NCBI GenBank assembly: GCA_029551285.1
Contig: JAKPFT010000018.1
Location: 1 to 64,000, forward strand
Source of the DNA: a bacterium
GTDB lineage: Bacteria > Ratteibacteria > UBA8468 > B48-G9 > DSTR01
Direction of reading: 5' to 3'
Length of the DNA stretch: 64,000 bases
In this document: positions 1 through 8,468 of the stretch, piece after piece
Position numbering within the stretch: the stretch's first letter is position 1
How the letters are laid out: the number at the start of each line of letters is the position of its first letter
Notes under the pieces: model-generated
The model's database searches: none
What the model saw: only the letters and a program-made list of their open reading frames with translations
What the model was told of the DNA's origin: nothing
Made by a program: the position numbers and the translations under genes

Positions 1-480
1 CGTCCCGGATGGAATTGCCCGGTCCGCTTACCGAACGCATCCGCTTTTCGTCTTGTCTTGTATCTGTGCCTTCGCAAATCGTTCGCCAGTTATTCCCTTC
101 CTTTTTTGACACAGTGGGGGGTAATGGCGGAGAGATAAGGAAGGCAGAACCAAAAAAGGAATAAAAGAGGAATGAAAAGGAAGGGAACAAACTGGCTCAC
201 TCAAGCTGCTTCGGCACAGACAAGGACTACGCCGAAATCGGTTGCTCGTCGAACTCATTCGCCAGGTGGCGAATTCAGACACCGCCGAGTAAGGTATTGC
301 GTCCCGGATGGAATTGCCCGGTCCGCTTACCGAGCGCTGCCGCTTTTCGTCTTGTCTTGTACCTGTGCCTTCGCAATTCGTTCGCCAGTTATTCCCTTCC
401 TTTTTTGACAGTGTAGGAGGAAAGGAGATAAGGAATTGCAAAACCATTGACAGAATTAGAAAAGACCAGGAAAACACTCT
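1..480 (+). repeat. Tandem array of ~266 bp palindromic repeat (locus 1; 1 partial + 1 full copy)
   Basis: The window opens inside one copy (ends near 112 with TTTTTTGACAC), followed by a second copy at about 151-412. The period is 299 bp: the block starting CGTCCCGGATGG at 1 recurs at 300. The same element occurs at 36917-37776 (+) and 53221-53490 (-). Each copy has a right end ...TTCCTTTTTTGACAC that is the inverse of the left end GTGTCAAAAAAGGAA seen intact at 36917. After the last copy comes a tail TTGCAAAACCATTGACAGAA that is also shared by the other two loci. ORF-track entries here (149, 78 and 60 aa) are not coding: their frames break between copies. The array ends about 40-100 bp before the nucleoside hydrolase start and points the same way. 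Confidence 0.9.
257..274 (+). other. Inner hairpin of repeat, AT-rich variant
   Basis: ATTCGCC-AGGT-GGCGAAT is a perfect 7 bp stem with a 4 nt loop. The equivalent stem in other copies is GCTCGCC/GGCGAGC, so the two outer base pairs (G-C and C-G) have become A-T and T-A with pairing kept. This suggests the structure is selected rather than the primary sequence. Confidence 0.75.
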
Positions 481-519
481 TGGTTTTTGACATAACCGTC
501 GATACTGAAAGGGGAAAAG

Positions 520-1392
520 ATGAAAATTCTGCTGGATACAGATATCGGCTCGGACATTGATGACGCTATTTGTTTAGCCTACCTTCTTGCCCACCCGGAA
601 AGTGAGCTTTTAGGAATTACCACGGTGACTGGCCAGGCGGAAAAAAGAGCCGCGTTGGCCAGTGTGCTCTGCCAGGCAGCCGGAAAGGAGATTCCCATTT
701 TCCCAGGTTGTGAGAAACCAATCCTTGTGCCTCAGAAACAACCCCAGGCTCCTCAAGCCGAAGTCCTCAAGAACTGGCCTCATCAGGAAAGGTTTCCTTG
801 TGGCCAGGCGGCGGAGTTTCTCCGGCAGACCATCCGGAACCATCCTGGAGAAATTACCCTGCTGACCATCGGGCCACTTACCAATATTGGTTTGCTTTTC
901 TCTGTTGACCGGGAGATACCCCTTCTGCTGAAGAAACTGGTGATGATGTGCGGAGTTTTCACCAGCAGGCTGGCTGGTGTGGGACCAGGGGAGTGGAATG
1001 CTATGGGGGACCCGCACGCCACGGCTATCGTCTACCAGTCTCCGGTGAAGGAGCATTATTCGGTAGGTCTGGATGTTACCTGTCAGGTGAGGCTGGACGC
1101 CAAGGAGGTCCGGAAAAAATTTCAGAAACCCCTGTTAAGGGTAGTGCTGGATATGGCCGAGATATGGTTCCGCCAGCGGCCAGTAATCACCTTTCACGAC
1201 CCTCTGGCCGCGGTAGCCCTTTTTGAGCCGGAGGTATGCAGTTTTCAAAGAGGCCTGGTGGAAGTAGAACTTGCCAGCCAGCGGCTGGCCGGCGTGACCT
1301 ACTGGAAGCCGGACGAGGGCGGTCCACATCATGTGGCGCTGAAGGTTAAGGCGGAAAAATTCTTTGAGCACTTCTTCAGCCTCTGCGGATAA
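520..1392 (+). CDS. Inosine/uridine-preferring nucleoside hydrolase family protein
   Basis: The 290-aa product carries the family signature [11 protein letters not shown] at residues 6-16, whose aspartates bind the catalytic Ca2+ in IunH-type enzymes. These cleave the N-glycosidic bond of ribonucleosides to give base and ribose, in the cytoplasm. A conserved GPLTNIG block at about residue 118 and a late HDPLAAV motif (about 227-233, where the family has its catalytic His) support an intact active site. Length is close to the usual 300-320 aa. The ATG is preceded by AAAGGGGAAAAG. The gene stands alone: the 266 bp repeat array is directly upstream and namZ converges on it 16 bp after the stop. 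Substrate preference cannot be read from sequence. Confidence 0.9.
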   Translation: MKILLDTDIGSDIDDAICLAYLLAHPESELLGITTVTGQAEKRAALASVLCQAAGKEIPIFPGCEKPILVPQKQPQAPQAEVLKNWPHQERFPCGQAAEFLRQTIRNHPGEITLLTIGPLTNIGLLFSVDREIPLLLKKLVMMCGVFTSRLAGVGPGEWNAMGDPHATAIVYQSPVKEHYSVGLDVTCQVRLDAKEVRKKFQKPLLRVVLDMAEIWFRQRPVITFHDPLAAVALFEPEVCSFQRGLVEVELASQRLAGVTYWKPDEGGPHHVALKVKAEKFFEHFFSLCG

Positions 1393-1408
1393 GGGCCGGG
1401 CGAGACGG

Positions 1409-2671
1409 CTAACGATAGAGTAAATACTTTTCCCGTTTTTTCCGGAATTCTTCAAGTTCTGTCTGGTAGGACTGGATGATTTTTTCTGCCGGTTCGCCAG
1501 AAACCAGTTTTTTCCGGATCAGGTCGGTTCCGTTAGCGTTGTCAAATCTTCTGATATGGTCGGCGTCCAGCCGCGCCAGATTAAACTTTTCCGGATAGAG
1601 AGAAAAAAGCGTGGCCATAATGTGGTAACTGGTGGCTACCGGCCGGAAACTGCTTCTCTTGGTGATAATGAGGCGACATCCCTGACAGAAACTGTCCCGG
1701 AAAAGGAAAGCGAAAGGAGAAAAAAAGAAGGGCTGAAACCACACGCCAGGCAATTGTTTCCGGTTAAGGGCTTCGGCTACCTTTTCCGCATCCATCCAGG
1801 GCGCGCCGAAAATCTTGAAGGGTAAGGTGTAACCTATGCCCACACTTACCAGACCAAGTTCTCCGATGAGACCCGTCACCGGGTAAAACCAGGGTGAATC
1901 TGGTTCCGGGATGTTGGGTGATGTTGGTACCCAGATTAAACCGGTGTTTTCCCAGTCCATATTCCGGCGCCAGCCTTCCATTGTTACCACCTCCAGGTCG
2001 CAGCCGATCTTCATCTCTTCGTTGAAAAAGCGGGCCAGTTCGCCGATGGTCATGCCGTGAACATAGGGTATGGGTCCAGCGCCGATAAAAGATTCAAAGC
2101 CGGGTTTTAACACCGGGCCATCCATTAGAAAGCCGCCCAGCGGGTTTGGTCTATCGGTAATGAGCATTTTTATCTGCCGTTTAGCCGCTTCCTCCATGCA
2201 CAGTTTCATCGTGGAGATGTAGGTGTAGGACCGGCAACCAATGTCCTGGATATCAAAGATCAGAACCTGAACATCCTTCAGCATTTCCGCAGTCGGCCGC
2301 CGGGTGGCTCCGTAAAGACTGTAGACGGGAACATTCGTCCTGCTATCCCGGGAGTGGGAAACTTCCCCCTGAATACCCCCGCGCACACCGTGTTCCGGAC
2401 CATAAAGGGCTACCAGCTGCGTCCCGGGAAGGTCAGCCACCAGGTCCACGCAAGACCGTAACCGGCTATCCACGCCAGTGACATTTGTAGCCAGACCGAC
2501 CCTTTTTCCGGCAAGGAGATGACTCTTTTTTTCCACCAGGACTTCAATCCCGGGTTTGACCACATTTTTCATGGCACTTTCCTCATGGCTGCTGGTTTTG
2601 CCTGACCTTAAAAGAAAAAGGCTGAGAGTAAAAAGAAGGACTGTTGTTCCCACCCAGAATGTTTTTTTCAT
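1409..2671 (-). CDS. NamZ-like exo-beta-N-acetylmuramidase (DUF1343)
   Basis: This is a 420-aa protein with an N-terminal hydrophobic segment (about residues 5-22) that reads as a signal peptide or anchor. The DUF1343 pattern follows: an ERLxxx-like start (KPGIEVLVEKKSHLLAGKR), the block YGPEHGVRG, then FDIQDIGCRSYTYISTM and TDRPNPLGG. In the characterised relative NamZ of Bacillus subtilis this fold releases MurNAc from peptidoglycan ends, so periplasmic muropeptide recycling is the likely role. The start ATG overlaps the rluB stop (ATGA), so the two are translationally coupled. The C-terminal third beyond about residue 330 is less conserved to my eye. Family assignment is firm; the muramidase activity is inferred. 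Confidence 0.85.
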   Translation of the reverse strand: MKKTFWVGTTVLLFTLSLFLLRSGKTSSHEESAMKNVVKPGIEVLVEKKSHLLAGKRVGLATNVTGVDSRLRSCVDLVADLPGTQLVALYGPEHGVRGGIQGEVSHSRDSRTNVPVYSLYGATRRPTAEMLKDVQVLIFDIQDIGCRSYTYISTMKLCMEEAAKRQIKMLITDRPNPLGGFLMDGPVLKPGFESFIGAGPIPYVHGMTIGELARFFNEEMKIGCDLEVVTMEGWRRNMDWENTGLIWVPTSPNIPEPDSPWFYPVTGLIGELGLVSVGIGYTLPFKIFGAPWMDAEKVAEALNRKQLPGVWFQPFFFSPFAFLFRDSFCQGCRLIITKRSSFRPVATSYHIMATLFSLYPEKFNLARLDADHIRRFDNANGTDLIRKKLVSGEPAEKIIQSYQTELEEFRKKREKYLLYR

Positions 2672-3405
2672 CGGTTGGCTGGCTCCTTATCCTTCGGTTT
2701 CGGTCTTTCTCTCATGAAGGCCTGGATTTCCCTGTTTTTCAGGGGCCGGTACTGGCCTGGCTTGAGAGAACCAAGAGAAACACGACCAATCCGCACCCTT
2801 TTCAGGGTTAAAACATGATACCGCTGAGAAGCGAACATCCGGCGAATCTCACGCTTTTTACCTTCAGTCAGCACCAGTTTCAGAACAGTTTTTCCCGGCA
2901 ACTGTTTCAGAACTTCTATGTGCCGGGCCACCAGCTTTTCTCCATTGTCTTCAATTCCCTCTAAGAAAACTCTGGCATCCTGAGACCGGAAAGGAGGAAC
3001 TACAGTTACCTGGTATTCCTTTTCCACCTGATACCGCGGGTGGCTCACCTTTTCAGCGAAATAGCCGTCGTTGGTTAGAAGCACCAGGCCGCACGAGTCC
3101 CGGTCCAGCCGGCCAACCGGGAAGAGACGGCCCAGGCTGGCCGGTAGCAACTGGGTGACTTTCTTCCTGGCAAAGGGGTCTTTAAGAGTGCAGGTGTAGC
3201 CTGAAGGTTTATTCAACGCCAGATAAACCAGTTGCTGGCGAAGCACCGCTTTTCCACCAACCCTGACCGCTGCGTTTTCCGGCACATCAAAATAGGGCTG
3301 GGTAATTTTTTCTCCGGCGACTTCTACCAGGCCAGACCGAATTAACTCTTCAGCCTTTCTTCGGGAGCAAAGACCAGCGGCTGCCAGAAACCGGTTCAGT
3401 CTCAT
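2668..3405 (-). CDS. rluB: RluB/RsuA-family pseudouridine synthase
   Basis: This 245-aa protein has an S4 RNA-binding domain at the N terminus (MRLNRFLAAAGLCSRRKAEE) and the catalytic motif GRLDRDSCGL at about 98-107, with the essential aspartate in RLD. It also has the late KREIRRMF block typical of RsuA/RluB/RluF enzymes, which isomerise uridine in 23S or 16S rRNA. The ATG at 3405 has no Shine-Dalgarno: upstream reads GCTAAACTTATTAAT-ATG. A TAAACT box 8 nt before the start would fit a leaderless or near-leaderless mRNA. It overlaps the downstream namZ-like gene by 4 bp. RluB versus RluF or RsuA specificity is a best guess from the family look. Confidence 0.88.
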   Translation of the reverse strand: MRLNRFLAAAGLCSRRKAEELIRSGLVEVAGEKITQPYFDVPENAAVRVGGKAVLRQQLVYLALNKPSGYTCTLKDPFARKKVTQLLPASLGRLFPVGRLDRDSCGLVLLTNDGYFAEKVSHPRYQVEKEYQVTVVPPFRSQDARVFLEGIEDNGEKLVARHIEVLKQLPGKTVLKLVLTEGKKREIRRMFASQRYHVLTLKRVRIGRVSLGSLKPGQYRPLKNREIQAFMRERPKPKDKEPANR

Positions 3406-3508
3406 ATTAATAAGTTTAGCATGCCGGAACCTGTTGCTGAAGGCTTCCTCTTTTTTCCCGGTCGTTATAAAATAGCACGCCTATGCCGGGAAGCCATAAG
3501 GAGGCAGA

Positions 3509-4060
3509 GTGAGAAAGAAAGACAGGGAAAAATTTTCACCGGTCAGGGTCAGACTAAAGACGGGGCAACCATGCAAAATCAGGTTTCTTCAACCTTCAGA
3601 TGGGACAAAACTGGCAGAGTTTTACCAGAGTGTCCCGGAGGAAGACCTTCGTTTTTACCACCCTTATCCTCTCACTAGAGACCAGGCTTTTCAGAATGCC
3701 AGGGAAGCCTTAAGTCCTGATAGGGTGGTACTGGTTCTGGAAACTGACTGCGGCCAGCTGGCTGGTTATGCCTGGTACCGCTGGCGGAAGTGGGCGAAGA
3801 AAAGCACCTTCGGGATGTGTATCCGGCGTGAGTTTCAGGGAAAAGGAGCCGGGAAAACGCTGATGAGTAGATTGCTGGAAGTTGCCAGGAAGGTTGGACC
3901 CCGGGTTATGTCACTTACGGTGCAGGTGGCTAACCACCCGGCCGTCAACCTTTACCGGCAGATGGGTTTTGTTATTCTCCGGCAACAAAGGCAGGAACAC
4001 CGGGGATATCCGCATTTTGCCCCGGAACCTGAATATTATATGGAAAAACGGGTCCGGTAG
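3509..4060 (+). CDS. GNAT-family N-acetyltransferase
   Basis: This is a 183-aa single-domain GNAT protein. The acetyl-CoA-binding motif A is REFQGKGAGKTLM at about residues 108-120 (R/Q-x-x-G-x-G/A). It is followed by the typical ANHPAVNLYRQMGF segment (about 147-160), in which the tyrosine is the usual general acid. The start is GTG, chosen because AAGGAGG lies 4-5 nt upstream; an upstream ATG frame lacks this. It is cytoplasmic, and the acceptor substrate (small molecule or protein N terminus) is unknown. It converges on the MFS gene with 9 bp between stops. A TATAAAAT stretch about 40 bp upstream may be its -10 region. Confidence 0.88.
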   Translation: MRKKDREKFSPVRVRLKTGQPCKIRFLQPSDGTKLAEFYQSVPEEDLRFYHPYPLTRDQAFQNAREALSPDRVVLVLETDCGQLAGYAWYRWRKWAKKSTFGMCIRREFQGKGAGKTLMSRLLEVARKVGPRVMSLTVQVANHPAVNLYRQMGFVILRQQRQEHRGYPHFAPEPEYYMEKRVR

Positions 4061-4069
4061 GCGAAAAGA

Positions 4070-5446
4070 TTATCCACCGGTAAAGCGTTCTTCGTCCCCG
4101 AAAAACCTGCGGTAGAGTCCCACCGGAAACATGAGCATACGCATGGGCCATTGTCCCATCAGGTAGTTAATGACGGTGGAGGGAGAAGCGCTACTGGGCT
4201 CATGAATCGCTGCTGCCAGGGGAATGCAGAGAAGCCGGCAGACAAAACTGATGAAGAAAAGCAACTGGTAGTTGTTCCAGGTCCTGCCCAGCAAAAATAG
4301 TTGAAAATTGCTGGTGTGTCTGAGGAGAAAACCGCCGGCCATGGCGCCGATACCCCCGAAGATACCGGTGAGGGCAGTCACAGCCGCAACAAAAGTGGAG
4401 CGATTCTTCCGGGGAGACATCTTCAGCATGTAACCATTGTTGGCAATGGCATTTCCTGAGTTCAGCATGTTGTCAAAGAAGAAAACGATGGGCAAAACCA
4501 GGGCTACCCATCTTCTGGAAACAAGCATAAAAGTTAAGGTCACTCCTGGTTTCAATGAGGTGCAAAAAGTGAGCACTGGCCTGTGGCCATGACGGTCGGT
4601 CATCCAGCCCCAGGCCCTGGCTACCAGAGCGCCACCCAGACCGGTGGTGGACCAGATTAAAGTTGTCTTCCAGAGCGGAACTTTCATCACCTTCAGGACG
4701 TAAAGTTGCATGAAAGAAGCCCCCAGCATCACCGAAAAATTGAAACAGCAGATGTAAGCCAGAAAAGAACGATACTGGTGATGACGGAAGGGTTCCAGAA
4801 CCTCCCGGAAAATGTTAGCCTGAGGAAAGCGGATGTTCTCCGTTTCCGGGACCAGTTTGAAAAGAAGAATGTCGGTCACGCCTGCCAGGACGCCCACGGA
4901 ACAGGCCAGCGCGTAAAGACTGACCGGAGAAAGTTTCTGGCAGGAGTAAGCCAGCCAGCCGGCTGTCAGGTAGGAAACTGTCCAGATTAAGGTCATCCAC
5001 CTTTGCCGGCCACCCCAGTACCGGTTGAGAATGCGCTGGGGAATCAGGTCCGCCATCCAGGAAAACCAGACCGGAACGATGAGGTTGCCCAGGGCGCTGC
5101 TCACAACCAGCAGTCCGATAAGGATTCTGAGTTTTAACTCCTGGTTCATCGCGGGAAACAAAAGGGGTAGAAAAGCCACCGGAAGGTAAAGCATCCGCGC
5201 GGCAATCGCCAGGGTCATAAAGTAGGGTTTTCTCCTGGCAATCCGGTTGGTGAGCAAAGCTCCAGCAAACTGCATTACCAGCATCAGCATTGGCAAACCG
5301 CTCAGTAAACCGAAGTGCACTTCTGAGGCGCCCAGAGCCCGGAAAAATTCTGTCGCCAGAGGCGAGGTGGTGAAGGTGGTGTAAACCATCGCCAGGCAGC
5401 CAGCGACGGTTACTACCGTGAGCGATTCAAGTTTCCCCTGGAGCAT
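4070..5446 (-). CDS. Major facilitator superfamily transporter
   Basis: This 458-aa, very hydrophobic protein has about 12 predicted membrane spans. It carries a degenerate MFS signature loop between TM2 and TM3 (NRIARRKPY) and a second GWMTDRHGHRP loop in the C-terminal half. These place it in the MFS, probably among the poorly characterised exporters seen in environmental genomes. The ATG at 5446 follows AAAGG. The gene lies 23 bp after the aldolase gene in the same direction, so the two are likely co-transcribed, and the aldolase substrate or product could be the cargo. No substrate can be assigned from sequence. Confidence 0.85.
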   Translation of the reverse strand: MLQGKLESLTVVTVAGCLAMVYTTFTTSPLATEFFRALGASEVHFGLLSGLPMLMLVMQFAGALLTNRIARRKPYFMTLAIAARMLYLPVAFLPLLFPAMNQELKLRILIGLLVVSSALGNLIVPVWFSWMADLIPQRILNRYWGGRQRWMTLIWTVSYLTAGWLAYSCQKLSPVSLYALACSVGVLAGVTDILLFKLVPETENIRFPQANIFREVLEPFRHHQYRSFLAYICCFNFSVMLGASFMQLYVLKVMKVPLWKTTLIWSTTGLGGALVARAWGWMTDRHGHRPVLTFCTSLKPGVTLTFMLVSRRWVALVLPIVFFFDNMLNSGNAIANNGYMLKMSPRKNRSTFVAAVTALTGIFGGIGAMAGGFLLRHTSNFQLFLLGRTWNNYQLLFFISFVCRLLCIPLAAAIHEPSSASPSTVINYLMGQWPMRMLMFPVGLYRRFFGDEERFTGG

Positions 5447-5469
5447 GGGCTGACCTTTCTCTCAGATGG

Positions 5470-6462
5470 TTATTCTTCTTCCACCATCCGGTCGTAAAAT
5501 TCCACGATGTTTTTATAGTCTTTCCCTTCCATAAAGCGCATAGCTTCCCGGGGATGCTGGTTCAGTTGACCGGAAATCATATAAGGAATGTCGTAGCCCC
5601 AGCGTAAAGTTTCTCTCATCGGTTCAATGTATTCCTGGATGCACTTGAGCAGGGGTCTGATTTTAAACTTGGGGTTGTGCAGAAAACCAAGCAGGAGTTC
5701 CATCTGGCAGTTGCCGGCACCCCGGCCCAGCCCGGAAAGACTGGCATCCAGTCGGTTGGCTCCCAGGATTAAGGCTTCAATAGTGTTGGCGTAAGCCAGT
5801 TGTTGATTATTGTGGGCGTGAATACCCACTTCTTTTCCGGCCGGCCTGGCAAAACGCAGGTACTTAATTGTGAGGTCCCGAATCTGCTCGCTGTAGAGAG
5901 CGCCGAAACTATCAACCAGGTAAATCGTGCCTACAGGTGTGTTCACCAGCACTTCCAGGGCATCATCCAGTTCGTGTTCCTTTACCGTGGAAATGGCCAT
6001 CAAATTGACCGTGGTTTCGTAACCTTTTTCGTGGGCGTCCTTAATCATTTCCACGGCAGTGGGAATCTGGTGGATGTAGGTGGCGACCCGGACAACATCC
6101 AGAACACTTTTTTCTTTAGGCAGAATGTCCTGGTGGTAGTCTGTTCTCTCCGCATCAGCCATGACCGCCAGTTTCAGCCCGGTGGAATTATCTCCGACAA
6201 TCCGGCGCAGGTCATCTTCGTCGCAGTATTTCCAGGTGCCGAACTGGTCCGGAGTGAAAATTCTTTTGGAGGCTTTATACCCTAATTCCATGTAATCAAT
6301 ACCGGCTTCCACGCAGGCCTGGTAAACGGCCCTGACAACCTTGTCGTCAAACCTGTGGTTGTTCATCAGGCCGCCGTCTCTGATGGTACAATCAAGAACC
6401 TTAATCTCTTCCCGAAAAGTAACCCATTTACCCTGAGGTTTACCCAGTTCGTCCAGTGTCAT
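5470..6462 (-). CDS. DRE-TIM metallolyase (HMGL-like aldolase, 4-hydroxy-2-oxovalerate aldolase-like)
   Basis: The 330-aa TIM barrel has the family's opening motif LDCTIRDGG (about residues 24-32, metal and catalytic Arg/Asp) and the metal-binding HAHNNQQLAYAN (about 214-225). It also has the GLGRGAGN glycine loop (about 241-248). DRE-TIM enzymes catalyse aldol or Claisen chemistry on 2-oxo acids (4-hydroxy-2-oxovalerate aldolase, HMG-CoA lyase, isopropylmalate synthase). The 330-aa length and lack of a regulatory domain fit the aldolase branch rather than isopropylmalate synthase. Several bacteria keep such a protein beside sugar-nucleotide genes, but here the only partner is the MFS transporter downstream. 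A clear AAGGAGG precedes the ATG. It is divergent from ygiQ with a 120 bp shared promoter region. Confidence 0.85.
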   Translation of the reverse strand: MTLDELGKPQGKWVTFREEIKVLDCTIRDGGLMNNHRFDDKVVRAVYQACVEAGIDYMELGYKASKRIFTPDQFGTWKYCDEDDLRRIVGDNSTGLKLAVMADAERTDYHQDILPKEKSVLDVVRVATYIHQIPTAVEMIKDAHEKGYETTVNLMAISTVKEHELDDALEVLVNTPVGTIYLVDSFGALYSEQIRDLTIKYLRFARPAGKEVGIHAHNNQQLAYANTIEALILGANRLDASLSGLGRGAGNCQMELLLGFLHNPKFKIRPLLKCIQEYIEPMRETLRWGYDIPYMISGQLNQHPREAMRFMEGKDYKNIVEFYDRMVEEE

Positions 6463-6547
6463 AACCGCCTCCTTGAAGACTGCCGTTCCTTTAGCGCTGT
6501 TAAGGTGTTTAAGGTAAAGTTTAGCACAGAGAGAGCGTCTCTGGTAT

Positions 6548-6575
6548 TTGCGGCTGCTGCGGTATCCTTTACAAT
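6548..6575 (+). promoter_or_regulatory. ygiQ promoter, near-leaderless
   Basis: TTGCGG - 16 bp - TACAAT, with the ATG only 7 nt after the -10 box. Transcription would be expected to start at or next to the start codon, so the mRNA is probably leaderless. No strong Shine-Dalgarno is present. Confidence 0.55.
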
Positions 6576-6582
6576 AAAGAAG

Positions 6583-8364
6583 ATGGCGAAAACAGATTTT
6601 CTGCCAGTTTCTCGGGAGGAGATGCTATCCCTGGGCTGGCGGGGGATAGACATTCTTCTGGTCTCCGGCGATGCTTATGTGGACCATCCCTCTTTTGGGG
6701 TGGCGGTGATTGCCCGGGTGCTGGAGGCAGCAGGGTATCGGGTAGCCATCCTGCCGCAGCCAGACTGGCGTTCCCGGGAAGAATTTCTTCAGTTTGGCAG
6801 GCCGAGGCTTTTTGTCGGTATTACCGCGGGCAACCTTGATTCTATGCTGGCTCACTACACCGCCGCTCGTGTTCCCAGAAAGGTGGATGAGTATTCCCCT
6901 GGTGGGCTACCTAAAAAAAGGCCTGACCGGGCCTGTCTCGTCTATGCTAACCGCATCCGGGAATGTTTCCCTGGCATCCCCATTGTGTTGGGCGGGATTG
7001 AAGCCTCATTAAGGCGGCTGGCTCACTACGATTACTGGTCAGATTCGGTGCGGCGCTCCATTCTTGTGGACAGCCGGGCAAACTGGATTGCCTACGGCAT
7101 GGCAGAAAAGGCAGTCCTTGAAATTGCCCGGCGGCTGGCTGAAGGTGAATCTCCGGAGAGTATCAGGGAAGTACCGGGAACGGTCTGGGTTAGCCCGACA
7201 GCGTCTGGCCTGCCGGCAGAAAGTGTTTTCCTTCCTTCTGAAGAGGAGGTAAGGGAAAATAAGAACTCTTTTGCAGAAGCCTTTCGTCTATGGTACCAGC
7301 AGTTAGACCCCCGCCGGGCAAAGCCGGTGGTTCAGGGTTCAGCCAATCGCTACCTGGTTCAGATGCCTCCTCCTATGCCCTTGAGTCCGGAAGAATTAGA
7401 CAGGATTTACAGCCTGCCTTTCACCAGGAAGGCCCATCCCGTTTACCAGAGACAGGGTGGTGTGCCGGCGCTGACCACAGTAGCCACTTCAATTACCGCC
7501 CATCGGGGTTGCCCTGGTGGTTGCGCCTTCTGTTCTCTGGCGCTCCACCAGGGAAGATTGGTTCAGAGCCGGTCAGCCGAATCGCTGTGTGCCGAAGCAG
7601 ACTATCTCAGCCGGCAGAAAGATTTTCGCGGGACCATCAGTGATGTTGGCGGTCCCACGGCCAATGTCTACGGTGCCAGGTGTCTCCTGAAAGAAGGAGT
7701 TTGTTTCCGGGAAAGCTGTCTTTATCCGACCAGGTGCCGGTATCTTTTTCTGGATGGTGGCCGGCATCTCTCTGTCCTCAAGCAGGTGGCCTGCCGGCCA
7801 GGGGTCAAACACGTTTTTGTGGGTACCGGAATTCGGCATGACCTTGTTCTGATAGACAGGTGCCAGGATTATCTTATGGAACTCTGTCGTTACCATGTGA
7901 GCGGGCATCTCAAGGTGGCTCCAGAGCACATTGCCCGGCCGGTCCTGTCCTGCATGCGGAAAAGTTATCCCGAAACCTTTGAAGAGTTTCGGGAAAAATT
8001 TAAGAGAGCCGCGGCTACAGTTAACCGAGAACTCTATCTCACACCCTACTTCATGTCCGGCCATCCAGCCTGCCGGCTGGAGCACATGCTGGAACTGGCG
8101 GAATATCTCCACCGGCTGGGATTTTTTGTGGAGCAGGTGCAGGACTTTATTCCTCTGCCGATGACCCTTTCGGCCTGTATTTTCTGGACAGGTTTTGACC
8201 CGCTCACCGGAGAGCCTGTCTATTGCTGCCGCGGCCAGGAAAAAAACCTTCAACGGGCATTGTTGCAGCCGGCTGACCCTAAGAACAGGAAAAAACTTGA
8301 GCCGCTGCTTCAGAAAACAGGAAAAATGTATCTTTTGAAACGGAAGGCCCGCCGTGTTTCCTGA
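6583..8364 (+). CDS. ygiQ: YgiQ-family radical SAM protein
   Basis: I start this at the ATG at 6583 (MAKTDFLPVSREEM), the canonical N terminus of YgiQ. The ORF-track start at 6355 adds 76 residues overlapping the divergent aldolase gene. The protein is 593 aa, of usual length. It has an N-terminal B12-binding-like domain, then the [4Fe-4S] motif CPGGCAFC (CxxxCxxC) at about residues 310-317. The family-typical ending follows, including SGHPACRLEHM and VQDFIPLPMT. YgiQ proteins are radical-SAM enzymes whose reaction is not established; they are widespread in anaerobes. It lies alone between two promoters. Confidence 0.93.
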   Translation: MAKTDFLPVSREEMLSLGWRGIDILLVSGDAYVDHPSFGVAVIARVLEAAGYRVAILPQPDWRSREEFLQFGRPRLFVGITAGNLDSMLAHYTAARVPRKVDEYSPGGLPKKRPDRACLVYANRIRECFPGIPIVLGGIEASLRRLAHYDYWSDSVRRSILVDSRANWIAYGMAEKAVLEIARRLAEGESPESIREVPGTVWVSPTASGLPAESVFLPSEEEVRENKNSFAEAFRLWYQQLDPRRAKPVVQGSANRYLVQMPPPMPLSPEELDRIYSLPFTRKAHPVYQRQGGVPALTTVATSITAHRGCPGGCAFCSLALHQGRLVQSRSAESLCAEADYLSRQKDFRGTISDVGGPTANVYGARCLLKEGVCFRESCLYPTRCRYLFLDGGRHLSVLKQVACRPGVKHVFVGTGIRHDLVLIDRCQDYLMELCRYHVSGHLKVAPEHIARPVLSCMRKSYPETFEEFREKFKRAAATVNRELYLTPYFMSGHPACRLEHMLELAEYLHRLGFFVEQVQDFIPLPMTLSACIFWTGFDPLTGEPVYCCRGQEKNLQRALLQPADPKNRKKLEPLLQKTGKMYLLKRKARRVS

Positions 8365-8417
8365 GAAAATTACATCAGGTGACTTTTCGGTCCAGCACTG
8401 GCAGCCCGGGAAAATAG

Positions 8418-8447
8418 TTGACGGTGAAAGTCCTGCCGTGCTAAAAT
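8418..8447 (+). promoter_or_regulatory. Promoter of pseudopilin/DUF4838 operon
   Basis: TTGACG - 18 bp - TAAAAT, with TGC just before the -10 box giving an extended -10. The start codon at 8469 follows about 20 nt downstream after a GGGGGG ribosome-binding stretch. It lies in the only gap upstream of four tightly packed genes, so it probably drives 8469-16338. Confidence 0.7.
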
Positions 8448-8468
8448 ATTCAGCAAAAAGGGGGGGAT

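Noticed and set aside
28-490. ORFs of 60-149 aa in the repeat arrays (also 36819-37840 and 53174-53428)
   Set aside because: They are in the repeat on both strands; frames shift between copies (for example copy 1 at 36942 versus copy 2 at 37243) and no ribosome-binding site or protein-like constraint is seen.
178-490. Conserved TTGACA in the repeat tail as a firm promoter
   Set aside because: No convincing -10 box lies 16-18 bp downstream at any of the three loci, so I mention it only as a possibility.
6355-6582. Extended start of the ygiQ ORF
   Set aside because: It overlaps the divergent aldolase gene and its ribosome-binding site; MAKTDFLPVSREEM is the canonical N terminus.
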